64,000 bases of DNA from Leptolyngbyaceae cyanobacterium (GTDB lineage: Bacteria > Cyanobacteriota > Cyanobacteriia > Cyanobacteriales > Aerosakkonemataceae). Where the stretch lies: assembly GCA_036703985.1 (NCBI GenBank), contig DATNQN010000020.1:1-64000 (forward strand), given 5' to 3'. A program made the translations under genes and the position numbers. Of the stretch, positions 47,822 to 55,443 are shown one piece after another (position 1 is the stretch's first letter; each line of letters begins with the position of its first letter). Under the pieces are notes generated by a model that saw nothing but the letters and a program-made list of their open reading frames with translations, did not search any database and was not told where the DNA came from.

Positions 47822-48841
47822 ATGCAAAATTATCATTCAATCCAGGGAATCTACGAAGTATGTATCGGTTGCCAAGACCCCACACAGTTAACTCAATATT
47901 GGCAGCAATTTGGCTATCAAATCGCTCAAACTGGTGAATTAACCGCCGAAGATGCCAACAAATTATACGGAGTGAATTCTTCCCTCAAATCCATTCGCTT
48001 TTCCCATCAAAATGCCGACCACGGTTTGGTGCGTTTAATGGTTTGGGAAAACCCTGTAAATGATGGCTTACAAATGTCATCAATGAAAGTAAAAGGAAGC
48101 CGTTGGACGACCACATTAACTGCCGACATATTGAATATTCTCAATCATGTAGAAGAAGCAATCAAAGCAGGCTTACCAATTAAATATACTTATCCTCACT
48201 GGGAGATTATCTACAACAAAGAAAGAAAAGTACGTCCGTTCCTAGACACACCTGTTGGGGTACGAGAAATGATGCTGATGCAACCCTTAACCCGACAGGT
48301 TTTCTTTCAACGTTTTAATTATACTCTGCCCGATTACGGTCAAATTAATCAAAACGCTACTTTCCAAACCAGCCAAATTACCCACATGGGTATGGTGATT
48401 CAAGATGATAGCAAAGAAACTCTCCGATTTTATGAAGAAACATTAGGCTTGCTGCGAGCAAGGGATGACGTAGAAACTACTTACGAATCTTCCGAAGCAT
48501 CGCGACAAATTTTCGACTTGCAACCTAACGAACGGTTTTTAGTAACAGCTTTTGACGACCCTCGTTCTTCAAAAACTGACTTACAAGCAGCACGTTCCGG
48601 CAGACTTTATATTATTCGATTTCCTGAAAATATCAAATTAGAAAACTCTTTGGAAAAATCGCAACCTGGTTGCTTAGGTATGTCATTGTATACCTATCGA
48701 GTGGCTGAAATAGAAGAATATTTTCACCGAATCAAAGCAAGTGCAGTATCCAAATTTTCCGAGATCGAATTAAACGAATTTGGTGAAAAAAGCTTTTCAT
48801 TCGTCGCACCCGATGGTTACTTCTGGACGTTGATTTCATAG
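47822..48841 (+). CDS. Two-domain VOC (glyoxalase/dioxygenase-fold) protein
   Basis: 339 aa with two vicinal-oxygen-chelate modules: the first about 5-160 (GIYEVCIGCQDPTQLTQYWQ), the second about 185-338 (QITHMGMVIQDDSKETLRFYEE, closing with FSFVAPDGYFWTLI). The second domain keeps a His near the start and a Glu-poor end, so metal ligands (usually H...H/E...E) are only partly evident. VOC enzymes include dioxygenases, isomerases and lyases; the reaction cannot be assigned. It lies at the left edge of a region of oxidative and hydrolytic enzymes. Confidence 0.82.
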   Translation: MQNYHSIQGIYEVCIGCQDPTQLTQYWQQFGYQIAQTGELTAEDANKLYGVNSSLKSIRFSHQNADHGLVRLMVWENPVNDGLQMSSMKVKGSRWTTTLTADILNILNHVEEAIKAGLPIKYTYPHWEIIYNKERKVRPFLDTPVGVREMMLMQPLTRQVFFQRFNYTLPDYGQINQNATFQTSQITHMGMVIQDDSKETLRFYEETLGLLRARDDVETTYESSEASRQIFDLQPNERFLVTAFDDPRSSKTDLQAARSGRLYIIRFPENIKLENSLEKSQPGCLGMSLYTYRVAEIEEYFHRIKASAVSKFSEIELNEFGEKSFSFVAPDGYFWTLIS

Positions 48842-48928
48842 CAGCGAGGCGGAGCCTCGAAAACTTCGCTCCCAGGTTGAATCTGGGAGCGAGAAATGAC
48901 CAATGACTGATGACTAATGACAATTAGC

Positions 48929-49735
48929 TTATTCCTCTGATTCTGGTATGGGAAATCTTTCTCCCGCCAGATAAGCATCAAAGTATTTCTGAAAGTAAAC
49001 CCAAGATGTCATATCGCTGTCTAAAGGAGCTTTAGCGGCATTCTTATACAAAGGAACGCGAGTATTAATTTCATCTTGAAGTAATTGGGGTAAATCATTA
49101 AAACTTTTCACTTTTTGACCGCTAGCACTGTAGATCAAATTACCCGATCGATCGCCCATTTTCATCCAAGGCAGCCAAGGGCCAATTCTATCCCAACTAA
49201 TCAACATTTTAGAAACAGTCAGAACTTCTGGATTTAGTAAATCTTCAGTGGGAACAGTTAATTTAAATAATTCGGCGGCTTGATAAGTTGGTTGCGGACT
49301 GTATTCGCTAAATTTTGGATTTTCCGCTAGAGGGTTTGGATAAGTGGGGAATAAATCAAACACAAATGTAGTGATATCCCCGTTCACTTGCGCTGGAAAA
49401 TTACCTTTAAAATGACCTTCAACGGGATTATTAGCAACATGAATAACCGTGACTGTTTCACCCGTCCAAGGGTTTTCCCATTGATGCAATATTTCATTAC
49501 TGTTGGGATCGAGATAATAAGTTAATTCTCTAGATGTAAAATCCCAAGTACGATCGTCATTTTCAATACATCTACTAACGCTCATTCCGACAATATTAAA
49601 TAAGCGCTTTTTCTTTTCATTCGGTACAAAAGAGTAAATAGAACCAGTCCAAACGAGAAACGTTTGACTGCCATCTAAGGAACTCCGTACTTTCACCCAT
49701 TGCCTAGTATCAAATTCTTTCGTTTCATTAATCAT
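48929..49735 (-). CDS. DUF1838-family protein
   Basis: 268 aa. The family is recognised by WTGSIYSFVPNEKKKRLFNIVGMSVSR (spanning two motifs), LTYYLDPNSNEILHQWENPWTGE and MLISWDRIGPWLPWMKMGDR. No signal peptide or membrane helix. DUF1838 members occur in proteobacteria, actinobacteria and cyanobacteria near catabolic oxidoreductases; the function is not known. It is convergent with the VOC gene, with CAATGAC-type repeats (48893-48926) in the short gap. The integron-like remnant lies on its upstream side. Confidence 0.82.
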   Translation of the reverse strand: MINETKEFDTRQWVKVRSSLDGSQTFLVWTGSIYSFVPNEKKKRLFNIVGMSVSRCIENDDRTWDFTSRELTYYLDPNSNEILHQWENPWTGETVTVIHVANNPVEGHFKGNFPAQVNGDITTFVFDLFPTYPNPLAENPKFSEYSPQPTYQAAELFKLTVPTEDLLNPEVLTVSKMLISWDRIGPWLPWMKMGDRSGNLIYSASGQKVKSFNDLPQLLQDEINTRVPLYKNAAKAPLDSDMTSWVYFQKYFDAYLAGERFPIPESEE

Positions 49736-50146
49736 TTACTAACTCCTCAGAAAGCCTAACTATTCATTATCACCTGAATTTGGTAGTAGGCGATCGAGAT
49801 AACGAAACAACAACAACCAGAGTGGGAGGGAAGTATTAAGAGCCATTAGTCGTACTAAATGACTCCCGTGACAATTTCGGTTTTTATTGTCATCGATCGT
49901 TCCTGAATGGCATTTTCTCCCATCTGCTAAGTACCCAGACCAAGGACGGGAATTAATTACGGCGATGAGGGAGAAGCGCAGAATGATCGAGCGATCGCGA
50001 AATCAGATTTCAAACTGTGAATCTAGCAGTCACACTTCACTCTCCAGGCATTGGTCGTACCTGCAATCTCTAGAAGTTCCAATTAGAAACTCCAATGATT
50101 AGCCTTTGTTTGATTACAACCTGTAGCTTATGTCGCACACATAGCG
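49736..50146. other. Intergenic region left of the attC-like sites
   Basis: About 410 bp without a convincing gene. A 71-codon frame (49887-50102) is Arg/Ser-rich with no ribosome-binding site or family. The sequence should include the promoter of the DUF1838 gene. It may include older cassette debris, but no attC-like motif is visible before 50147. Confidence 0.4.
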
Positions 50147-50232
50147 GTCTAGCGGCAAAACGCAGCGGTGGCAGGTAACCTCAACGACTCCACAAGCCGC
50201 TTTCGTCCGTCCGCTGCTGTGAAGGGTTAGAC
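50147..50232 (-). other. attC-like integron recombination site 1
   Basis: An 86-bp imperfect palindrome. Read on the minus strand it begins GTCTAAC (R''), then CCTTCACA, GCAGCGG (L''), a variable middle, CCGCTGC (L') and ends GCTAGAC (R', one base from GTTAGAC). R''/R' and L''/L' pair across the site, as in attC sites of integron cassettes. The + strand segment CAGCGGTGGCAGGTAACCT is shared with site 2. Confidence 0.65.
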
Positions 50233-50328
50233 ACGGTGAAAAGTGAACGCCTAATGTATTCAAGAATCTTTAAAGCTTGATCAACTACCGCAAAAGCATT
50301 TCTGTTCAACACAAAATATGTACTCTCG

Positions 50329-50478
50329 TTAAGGTAGAGATGTTTGTAAACAGGCACGCTGTCTAACGGCAAAAATCAGCAGCGGCAGACAAATTATGCA
50401 ACCCCCTATATTGGTCTTATCTAGACGAATCACAGCATCAAGGTGGCGAGGGTGGTATGGTTCAATTTGCATTCCCAC
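50329..50478 (-). pseudogene. GNAT acetyltransferase N-terminal remnant
   Basis: A 49-codon frame starting at GTG 50478 (GGAG six bases upstream) reads MGMQIEPYHPRHLDAVIRLD, closely matching the start of GNAT N-acetyltransferases (IRPYHPxDLDAVIRL). After about residue 20 it runs through non-coding sequence including a half attC site (CCGCTGCTG...GTTAGAC) and stops. A complete GNAT is about 140-160 aa, so more than 85% is missing. It appears to be a cassette gene cut by deletion between attC-like sites. Confidence 0.55.
50361..50390 (-). other. Half attC-like site
   Basis: On the plus strand GTCTAACGGCAAAAATCAGC continues with AGCGGCAGAC, matching the corresponding arm of site 1 (GTCTAGCGGCAAAACGCAGC GGTGGCAG) closely. 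The complementary arm (R''-L'') is not found nearby; GNAT remnant sequence lies where it should be. Confidence 0.55.
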
Positions 50479-50598
50479 ATGAACTCCAGTTAACTCTGTA
50501 AGCTTTATTGTTTATACTACAATACACTACAAAGCCTAATAGCTTGGCTTTAAATGTTTACAGATAACTTTTAGGCTACCTTCACCGATTAAATAGCA

Positions 50599-50683
50599 GC
50601 ATAACGGTTGCGGTCAGCGGTTGCAGTAACCTTTAACTCAGCACCAGCAGCTTCTTTCTATCCCTTGCAACACGATATTAGGC
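50599..50683 (-). other. attC-like integron recombination site 2
   Basis: 85 bp, directly after the 3' end of the nucleotidyltransferase gene. On the minus strand it begins GCCTAAT, contains GTTGCAAGG and a matching GACCGCAAC, and ends GTTATGC. On the plus strand CAGCGGTTGCAGTAACCTTTAAC matches CAGCGGTGGCAGGTAACCTCAAC of site 1. The outer boxes pair less well than in site 1, so it is probably worn. Confidence 0.5.
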
Positions 50684-50728
50684 TTATGAGGGCGGATTTT
50701 GTGTATTCGATCGTAGTAGCTGAGAACC

Positions 50729-51526
50729 TTATACTTGACGTGCGCGCATAGTCTTGAAATATTCAACAGCAGCTTCCTCAGCAGCTTTACTTTGGGTAAC
50801 TGTCGCTGAACGTAACGAGCGATAAATTTCGATGCAGCGTTCCAATGCGAGATAACAGCTTTCCCGTTCGTGCAGAGCTACAGTGCTTTCAAGAACTTTG
50901 GCTAAGTCAGGTGCAAGTTGCTCGATCCGCCGAACACCGGAAGGTTTGCATCCTGCTTTCAGTAGTCCTAGAGGACCGAGAACAGTGCTACGCAGATATG
51001 AAATGAAGTCTAAAGCCTCGAACAATTCGCCTCGCGCGACTTTGCCAGTTCCATAGTGAATCCAGATCCAGAATCGATCCTCGATCCACTGCTCATTTGG
51101 TAAGGGATACGCACCAGTGCTGGAAGCATAAGCCTGTGATAGTCGATTATCGCGTTCCCAAAGAACCACTGGCTCATCTACTCGCGTTTCGACATCAGTA
51201 ATAGACAAAAACTTGAGATCGATATGCAGTAGCGGTGAGTCATAAAGGCAGATCAACACCCGTGGCTCACCAACGTGCTCACCAGTAAAGGCTGCCAATA
51301 ACTCTCCGAGTGATGCAGCAATGCTATGTCGTTCGGACATAACCTGTTCAAAGCTTTCAGGTTCTACGGCGATAATCAAATCGAGATCGCTGAACTCGTC
51401 CATCGAATTCTCTGCCCAAGAACCTGCTGCTGCAACACCCACAAATCGCCGATCTGCTGCAAAGCGCGGTAGGTTTCTGCTTATGAACAATTGGTGAGTA
51501 GTAAGTGCAGTAGTTGGAACTTCCAT
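50729..51526 (-). CDS. Nucleotidyltransferase-domain protein (probable integron-cassette gene)
   Basis: 265 aa. A polymerase-beta-type nucleotidyltransferase core is seen as AAAGSWAENSMDEFSDLDLI: Gly35-Ser36 and the metal-binding Asp47 and Asp49 (S-D-L-D). A third acidic residue is probably in LLHIDLKFLS. The C-terminal half is helical. Aminoglycoside adenylyltransferases and many uncharacterised enzymes share this architecture; the substrate cannot be assigned. The 3' end is followed within 50 bp by an attC-like site, which is the arrangement of an integron cassette. It starts 29 bp from the end of the PEP-mutase-family gene on the same strand. Confidence 0.8.
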   Translation of the reverse strand: MEVPTTALTTHQLFISRNLPRFAADRRFVGVAAAGSWAENSMDEFSDLDLIIAVEPESFEQVMSERHSIAASLGELLAAFTGEHVGEPRVLICLYDSPLLHIDLKFLSITDVETRVDEPVVLWERDNRLSQAYASSTGAYPLPNEQWIEDRFWIWIHYGTGKVARGELFEALDFISYLRSTVLGPLGLLKAGCKPSGVRRIEQLAPDLAKVLESTVALHERESCYLALERCIEIYRSLRSATVTQSKAAEEAAVEYFKTMRARQV

Positions 51527-51555
51527 AGATAGGTTACTCTCAAATTAATCTATTT

Positions 51556-52425
51556 TTACTCTGGTGCTCCAAATTGCTGTTCTAATTGACGATATTTGGG
51601 AATACCAATTAGTTGTTGGAATTCTGGGAAAGAAACCAAATTAGAAAAATTAGCTGTCGTTCCTTCAGTTTTCAATTGACGCAAACAAGCAGTCATAGCG
51701 TGAGTTGCTGCCAACAATCCCGTGACGGGAAAAAAAGCTATTTTAAAACCCATTTGTTGTAATTGAGCGGCAGAAAGTTCGGGTGTTTTGCCACCTTCTA
51801 CGATATTGGCAACTAACGGCACGTTGGGGAAAGTAGAGGCTATACTTTGCAATTCCTCTACTGATTGTGGTGCTTCTACGAATAACATATCTGCACCAGC
51901 TTCGATATAAGCTTTGCCGCGTCGAAATGCTTCTTCTAAACCCAATGGCCCACGGGCATCGGTACGTGCAATAATTACTAAACCGCTATCACCTCGCGCT
52001 TGTACTGCTGCTTTAATTTTCCCGATTTGTTCTGTCATGGGAATAACTCGTTTGCCCTCAAAATGACCGCATTTTTTTGGCCATTCTTGGTCTTCTAAAA
52101 GTACCCCTGCCACTCCTAATTGTACGGCATCTTTGATGGTTCGCATTACGTTTAAGGCGTTACCATAACCAGTATCCATATCTGCAATTAGGGGAATATT
52201 AATTGACTGGGCAATTCTTCCTACACTGTAGAGCATTTCCGTAGCGGTGACAAAGCCATAATCTGGCAAACCAAGGGTGGAAGCGGCAATACCAAAACCA
52301 CTGGTAGCGACTACTTCAAAACCTATTTGTTCTGCTAGTTTGGCTCCCAAGCAGTCGTAAACGCCAGGAACGGTGAGAATTTGAGGACGATCGATCAATT
52401 GTCGCAGTTGTTGGCTAGAAGACAT
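51556..52425 (-). CDS. Isocitrate lyase/PEP mutase-family enzyme
   Basis: About 289 aa from ATG 52425 (an upstream in-frame ATG at 52446 would add seven residues). The TIM-barrel superfamily is shown by IADMDTGYGNALNVMRTI (metal-binding Asp82, Asp84), VLLEDQEWPKKCGHF with the KKCGH loop at 117-121, and IIARTDARGPLGLEEAFRRG. The Cys in KKCGH marks the lyase branch (2-methylisocitrate, dimethylmalate and related lyases or oxaloacetate decarboxylases) rather than phosphonate mutases. It is divergent from the RCCR-like gene with 88 bp between starts. Substrate unknown. Confidence 0.9.
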   Translation of the reverse strand: MSSSQQLRQLIDRPQILTVPGVYDCLGAKLAEQIGFEVVATSGFGIAASTLGLPDYGFVTATEMLYSVGRIAQSINIPLIADMDTGYGNALNVMRTIKDAVQLGVAGVLLEDQEWPKKCGHFEGKRVIPMTEQIGKIKAAVQARGDSGLVIIARTDARGPLGLEEAFRRGKAYIEAGADMLFVEAPQSVEELQSIASTFPNVPLVANIVEGGKTPELSAAQLQQMGFKIAFFPVTGLLAATHAMTACLRQLKTEGTTANFSNLVSFPEFQQLIGIPKYRQLEQQFGAPE

Positions 52426-52513
52426 ATTTAGGAAAAAATGATGCAAAATTGAGAGTAAAAAAACTTTCTTCTATCAGAATACAATTATTTGTCTACCAAG
52501 GAGATCGCAAATA

Positions 52514-53281
52514 ATGGTTGAGCAACTACCCAAGCAAGATAATGCAGCTACATTCGAGCAGTTGTGGGAAATTAGTAACGAGTTGCGTCAAAAGTTAGAA
52601 GCTCGTTTTCAGTTACAGCCAGATCCGTCTACTAAAGATTTGCAAAGTTATGCTTCTTTTAATGGAGAATCGCAAGGTTCGATCGATACTTTTGTAAGTT
52701 CAGAAATTGATTGGTTGGTGCATTCGTGGCTTCGTAATTCTACATCGGGTTTTACTAATATACATTTGACTATCTGGTTGCGATCGCATATCCGCATTCC
52801 TCACCTTGCTTATGCTTTTGGCACTTTTCCACCGCTTTTCTTTTATATGGATTACGTTCCTCGCACCGATCTTTTGACTGACTTAGCATATCTCGATCGC
52901 TATTACGAACCAGCTAACCAAACTTTTTTGAAATTGCAAGCCGATCCACGTTTAACTCCTTTTATTAGTAAAAATTTATATATGCGTCAATCTCAATCTC
53001 ATACCAGTTTGTGCTATACCTGTCCGATCGCAGATGAGACGATCGATCTTGTTCGCACGGTGGCTCATGAAATGCTCGATCGCTGGTTAACATGGGTAGA
53101 AGAAGCCGAACCAGTACCCGAAAATCGGCGTGCTGCTTTAGCTGAACGAGATTTATTGGTGCGCCGCGCGATCGTCGAACGCGATCCGGCTAATCAAATG
53201 GCAGTGCAGTTTTTTGGCAAAGAATTGACCGAAAAATTAGTGCGATCGCTTTGGGGAGGCGATCGCATTTCTGAGAATTGA
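52514..53281 (+). CDS. Red chlorophyll catabolite reductase (RCCR) homologue
   Basis: 255 aa, soluble. I recognise the RCC-reductase family from co-linear matches to plant ACD2: SQGSIDTFVSSEIDWLVHSW (plant SAQASL...SSQVDFVLGSW), FYMDYVPRTDLLTDLAYLDR (LILDLPPRKDLVLHPDYLK), FISKNLYMRQS (YFSSSLFIRS) and VAHEMLDRWL (VAKEMLGVWL). Plant RCCR is related to ferredoxin-dependent bilin reductases and reduces red chlorophyll catabolite, the product of pheophorbide a oxygenase. I have not mapped the substrate-binding Glu/Asp residues. The ATG follows AAGGAGATCGC. A PaO-type oxygenase is encoded 3.7 kb downstream. The reaction here could be on another linear tetrapyrrole. Confidence 0.82.
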   Translation: MVEQLPKQDNAATFEQLWEISNELRQKLEARFQLQPDPSTKDLQSYASFNGESQGSIDTFVSSEIDWLVHSWLRNSTSGFTNIHLTIWLRSHIRIPHLAYAFGTFPPLFFYMDYVPRTDLLTDLAYLDRYYEPANQTFLKLQADPRLTPFISKNLYMRQSQSHTSLCYTCPIADETIDLVRTVAHEMLDRWLTWVEEAEPVPENRRAALAERDLLVRRAIVERDPANQMAVQFFGKELTEKLVRSLWGGDRISEN

Positions 53282-53300
53282 GCAAATAAATTAGGTGTGC

Positions 53301-53333
53301 AGAAACCCGGTTTCTTTAAGAAACCGGGTTTCT
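53301..53333. repeat. 33-bp perfect palindrome, copy 2; likely terminator hairpin
   Basis: AGAAACCCGGTTTCTT-T-AAGAAACCGGGTTTCT, identical to copy 1 (43672-43704) except for the central base. It lies between the convergent RCCR-like and NmrA-like genes. The flanking 40 bp on the right also resemble those of copy 1. Confidence 0.85.
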
Positions 53334-53369
53334 ATACTCTTGCGTAAGTTCTGATTTAGGTAATCCAGA

Positions 53370-54356
53370 TTATAGCGAAGTGTAATCAAGTTCCAGATTC
53401 GCCCAATTAGTTTCCTGCAAAAAATCACTAAATGTAGTTAAAATTCCCGGAAACTCTTCTCTCAACTGCTTCACATCTGCTTGATATCCTTTGTTGCGAT
53501 ACCATTGAATCAAATCAAATAATTCTTTTCTGCCAAACAGCAAAAATATCCAAGCAGGTGCTTCTTTATGCTTGACTGATATACCTTGCACTTGAGAAAA
53601 TTCTGCCGCCATTTGTTTGGGAGTTAGCACATCGCCAGCTAGCTCAATTTCTTTGCCAATATACTTAGATGGATATTTCATTACATAAGCTGCCACCCTA
53701 CCCATATCTTTAGTTGTAATTAAATGAAGTGGTCGATCTGGCGGAATAGAAAATGTAAAACTACCTTTCAAAATGGATGGGCGAGTATATTTTTTCCAAA
53801 ATTCTTCCATAAACAAACAAGCTCGCAACATAGTTGTTGGTAAATTAGCTTGTTTTAAAATCTGTTCTACCTGATATTTTTGTTCGATATGTCCGATTCC
53901 CGAATTGCGATCGGCCCCCCCAGCCGAATTATAAACAAAATGCTCAATGCCTGCATTTTTAGCTACTTTTGCTAACAGTTTTGCTCTCTCGATTTCTTGC
54001 GGATCTGGTTTGGCAGCATCTTTAGAAGTGCCATGACAATAAACGTGAGAAATGCCTGAAAATGCTGCGGTGAGGGAGTTTTCATCATCTAAGTTAGCTT
54101 CTACAAGCTCAACTCCCACATCATTTATTTTGGCTAAAGAAGGACGGTTAAGGTCAATTTTTCTGGTAATCGCCCGCAGGTTGGGGACTCCCTGTTCGAG
54201 AAATCCCTTGACAGCATTTCCACCTGTTCCACCAGTAACTCCAATCAGTAGTACTTTACCAATGTTCGATGCTGGGAAATCAGGGGAATTTACCACGGTT
54301 TTACTGAGTTTTGAGAATGACACGCAGATTTTACCGATCTGGCTTGGCGATCGCAT
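53370..54356 (-). CDS. NmrA-like NAD(P)-binding atypical short-chain dehydrogenase
   Basis: About 328 aa from ATG 54356; a TTG at 54365 is possible, and later GTG codons would remove a hydrophilic N-terminal stretch that the family usually lacks, so the start is uncertain. The Rossmann motif is LLIGVTGGTGGNAVKGFL, typical of NmrA/isoflavone-reductase-like proteins. HFVYNSAGGADRNSGIGH lies at the usual active-site strand, without the canonical YxxxK in order (EQKYQVEQIL has Tyr but not the spacing), so it may be a sensor or isomerase rather than a dehydrogenase. It is divergent from the nitrilase-like gene with 40 bp between starts. Confidence 0.85.
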   Translation of the reverse strand: MRSPSQIGKICVSFSKLSKTVVNSPDFPASNIGKVLLIGVTGGTGGNAVKGFLEQGVPNLRAITRKIDLNRPSLAKINDVGVELVEANLDDENSLTAAFSGISHVYCHGTSKDAAKPDPQEIERAKLLAKVAKNAGIEHFVYNSAGGADRNSGIGHIEQKYQVEQILKQANLPTTMLRACLFMEEFWKKYTRPSILKGSFTFSIPPDRPLHLITTKDMGRVAAYVMKYPSKYIGKEIELAGDVLTPKQMAAEFSQVQGISVKHKEAPAWIFLLFGRKELFDLIQWYRNKGYQADVKQLREEFPGILTTFSDFLQETNWANLELDYTSL

Positions 54357-54396
54357 ACCTCGCAAGTTACATTATTTCCAACTAGATGGGGGAAAC

Positions 54397-55440
54397 ATGG
54401 AAGCCGAAACTAATAGTATAGAATCATTCAGAGCTTTGGCTCTCCAAGTTACCTGCCATGCAGTTAACCAAGCAACTAATCGTCAAGAAGCGCGTGCAAT
54501 CGTACAAGAATCCATTCATCGCTTAGAACGACAAATTGCGGCTAGTATTGCCTTTATTGGATTTGACTGCAAACTAATCCTATTGCCTGAATATTTTCTC
54601 ACAGGCTTTCCAATGGGAGAATCGTTGGATGTTTGGGCAGAAAAAGCTTGTTTGGAAATGGCTGGTGCTGAATATGAAGCACTCGGTAAAATTGCTCAAA
54701 CCAACGGTATATTTTTATCTGGAAATGCTTACGAAATCGACCATAATTTTCCGGGTTTATATTTCCAAACTAGTTTTGTCATCGATCCATCTGGCTCGAT
54801 CGTACTGCGTTATCGCCGCTTGAATTCCATGTTTGCTCCCACTCCCCATGATGTGTGGGATAAGTACCTTGAGTGCTATGGTTTAGAAGGAGTTTTTCCC
54901 GTTGCCAAAACTGCTCTAGGCAATTTAGCTGCGATCGCATCAGAAGAAATTTTATATCCTGAAGTAGCACGCTGTTTGGCAATGCGGGGGGCGGAAATTT
55001 TCCTACACTCCACCTCAGAAGTATACGATAAAGAGCGATCGCCCAAAGAAGCAGCCAAAATTTGTCGTGCAGTTGAAAATATGGCTTATGTAATTTCTGC
55101 CAACACAGCAGGGATTGCTAATATTGCTATTCCCCAATCTTCAACCGATGGAGGTTCTAAAATAATTGATTATCGGGGATTGATTTTAACGGAAGCTGGA
55201 ACGGGAGAAAGTATGGCTGCATTTGCTGAAATCGATCTGGCTGCTTTGCGAAGATATCGCCGTCGTCCCGGATTAAATAATCTGTTATCTCGCCAAAGAT
55301 TTGAAGTATATGCTGAAAGTTATTCCCATTTTCATTTCTATCCAGCTAACACTTTAGCAGACGAAACCGCAGACCGAAAACACTTTATCCAAACTCAACA
55401 GAAAACAATCGAACGTTTAGCTTCTTTAGGAATAATTTAA
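54397..55440 (+). CDS. Nitrilase-superfamily protein with Ser in place of the catalytic Cys
   Basis: 347 aa from ATG 54397 (GGGGGAAAC upstream; the open frame extends further 5' but overlaps the divergent gene). The carbon-nitrogen hydrolase fold is clear: LILLPEYFLTGF with Glu65, VLRYRRLNSMFAPTP, and AAIASEEILYPEVARCLAMR. In active members the second motif has Lys (here Arg141) and the third has Cys two residues before the Glu (here Ser182). Two of the three catalytic residues are therefore changed. It may be a pseudo-enzyme or use Ser. It starts a likely operon: the aldehyde dehydrogenase follows after three bases. Confidence 0.88.
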   Translation: MEAETNSIESFRALALQVTCHAVNQATNRQEARAIVQESIHRLERQIAASIAFIGFDCKLILLPEYFLTGFPMGESLDVWAEKACLEMAGAEYEALGKIAQTNGIFLSGNAYEIDHNFPGLYFQTSFVIDPSGSIVLRYRRLNSMFAPTPHDVWDKYLECYGLEGVFPVAKTALGNLAAIASEEILYPEVARCLAMRGAEIFLHSTSEVYDKERSPKEAAKICRAVENMAYVISANTAGIANIAIPQSSTDGGSKIIDYRGLILTEAGTGESMAAFAEIDLAALRRYRRRPGLNNLLSRQRFEVYAESYSHFHFYPANTLADETADRKHFIQTQQKTIERLASLGII

Positions 55441-55443
55441 AAA

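Noticed and set aside
49887-50102. 71-codon frame left of the attC-like sites
   Set aside because: Arg/Ser-rich, no ribosome-binding site, no recognised family; could be debris of a cassette but cannot be supported.
50181-50372. 63-codon minus-strand frame running through attC-like site 1
   Set aside because: Its end is inside the recombination site and it has no recognisable start; part may be remnant cassette coding sequence (LYLNESTYFVLNRNAFAV) but no family is recognised.
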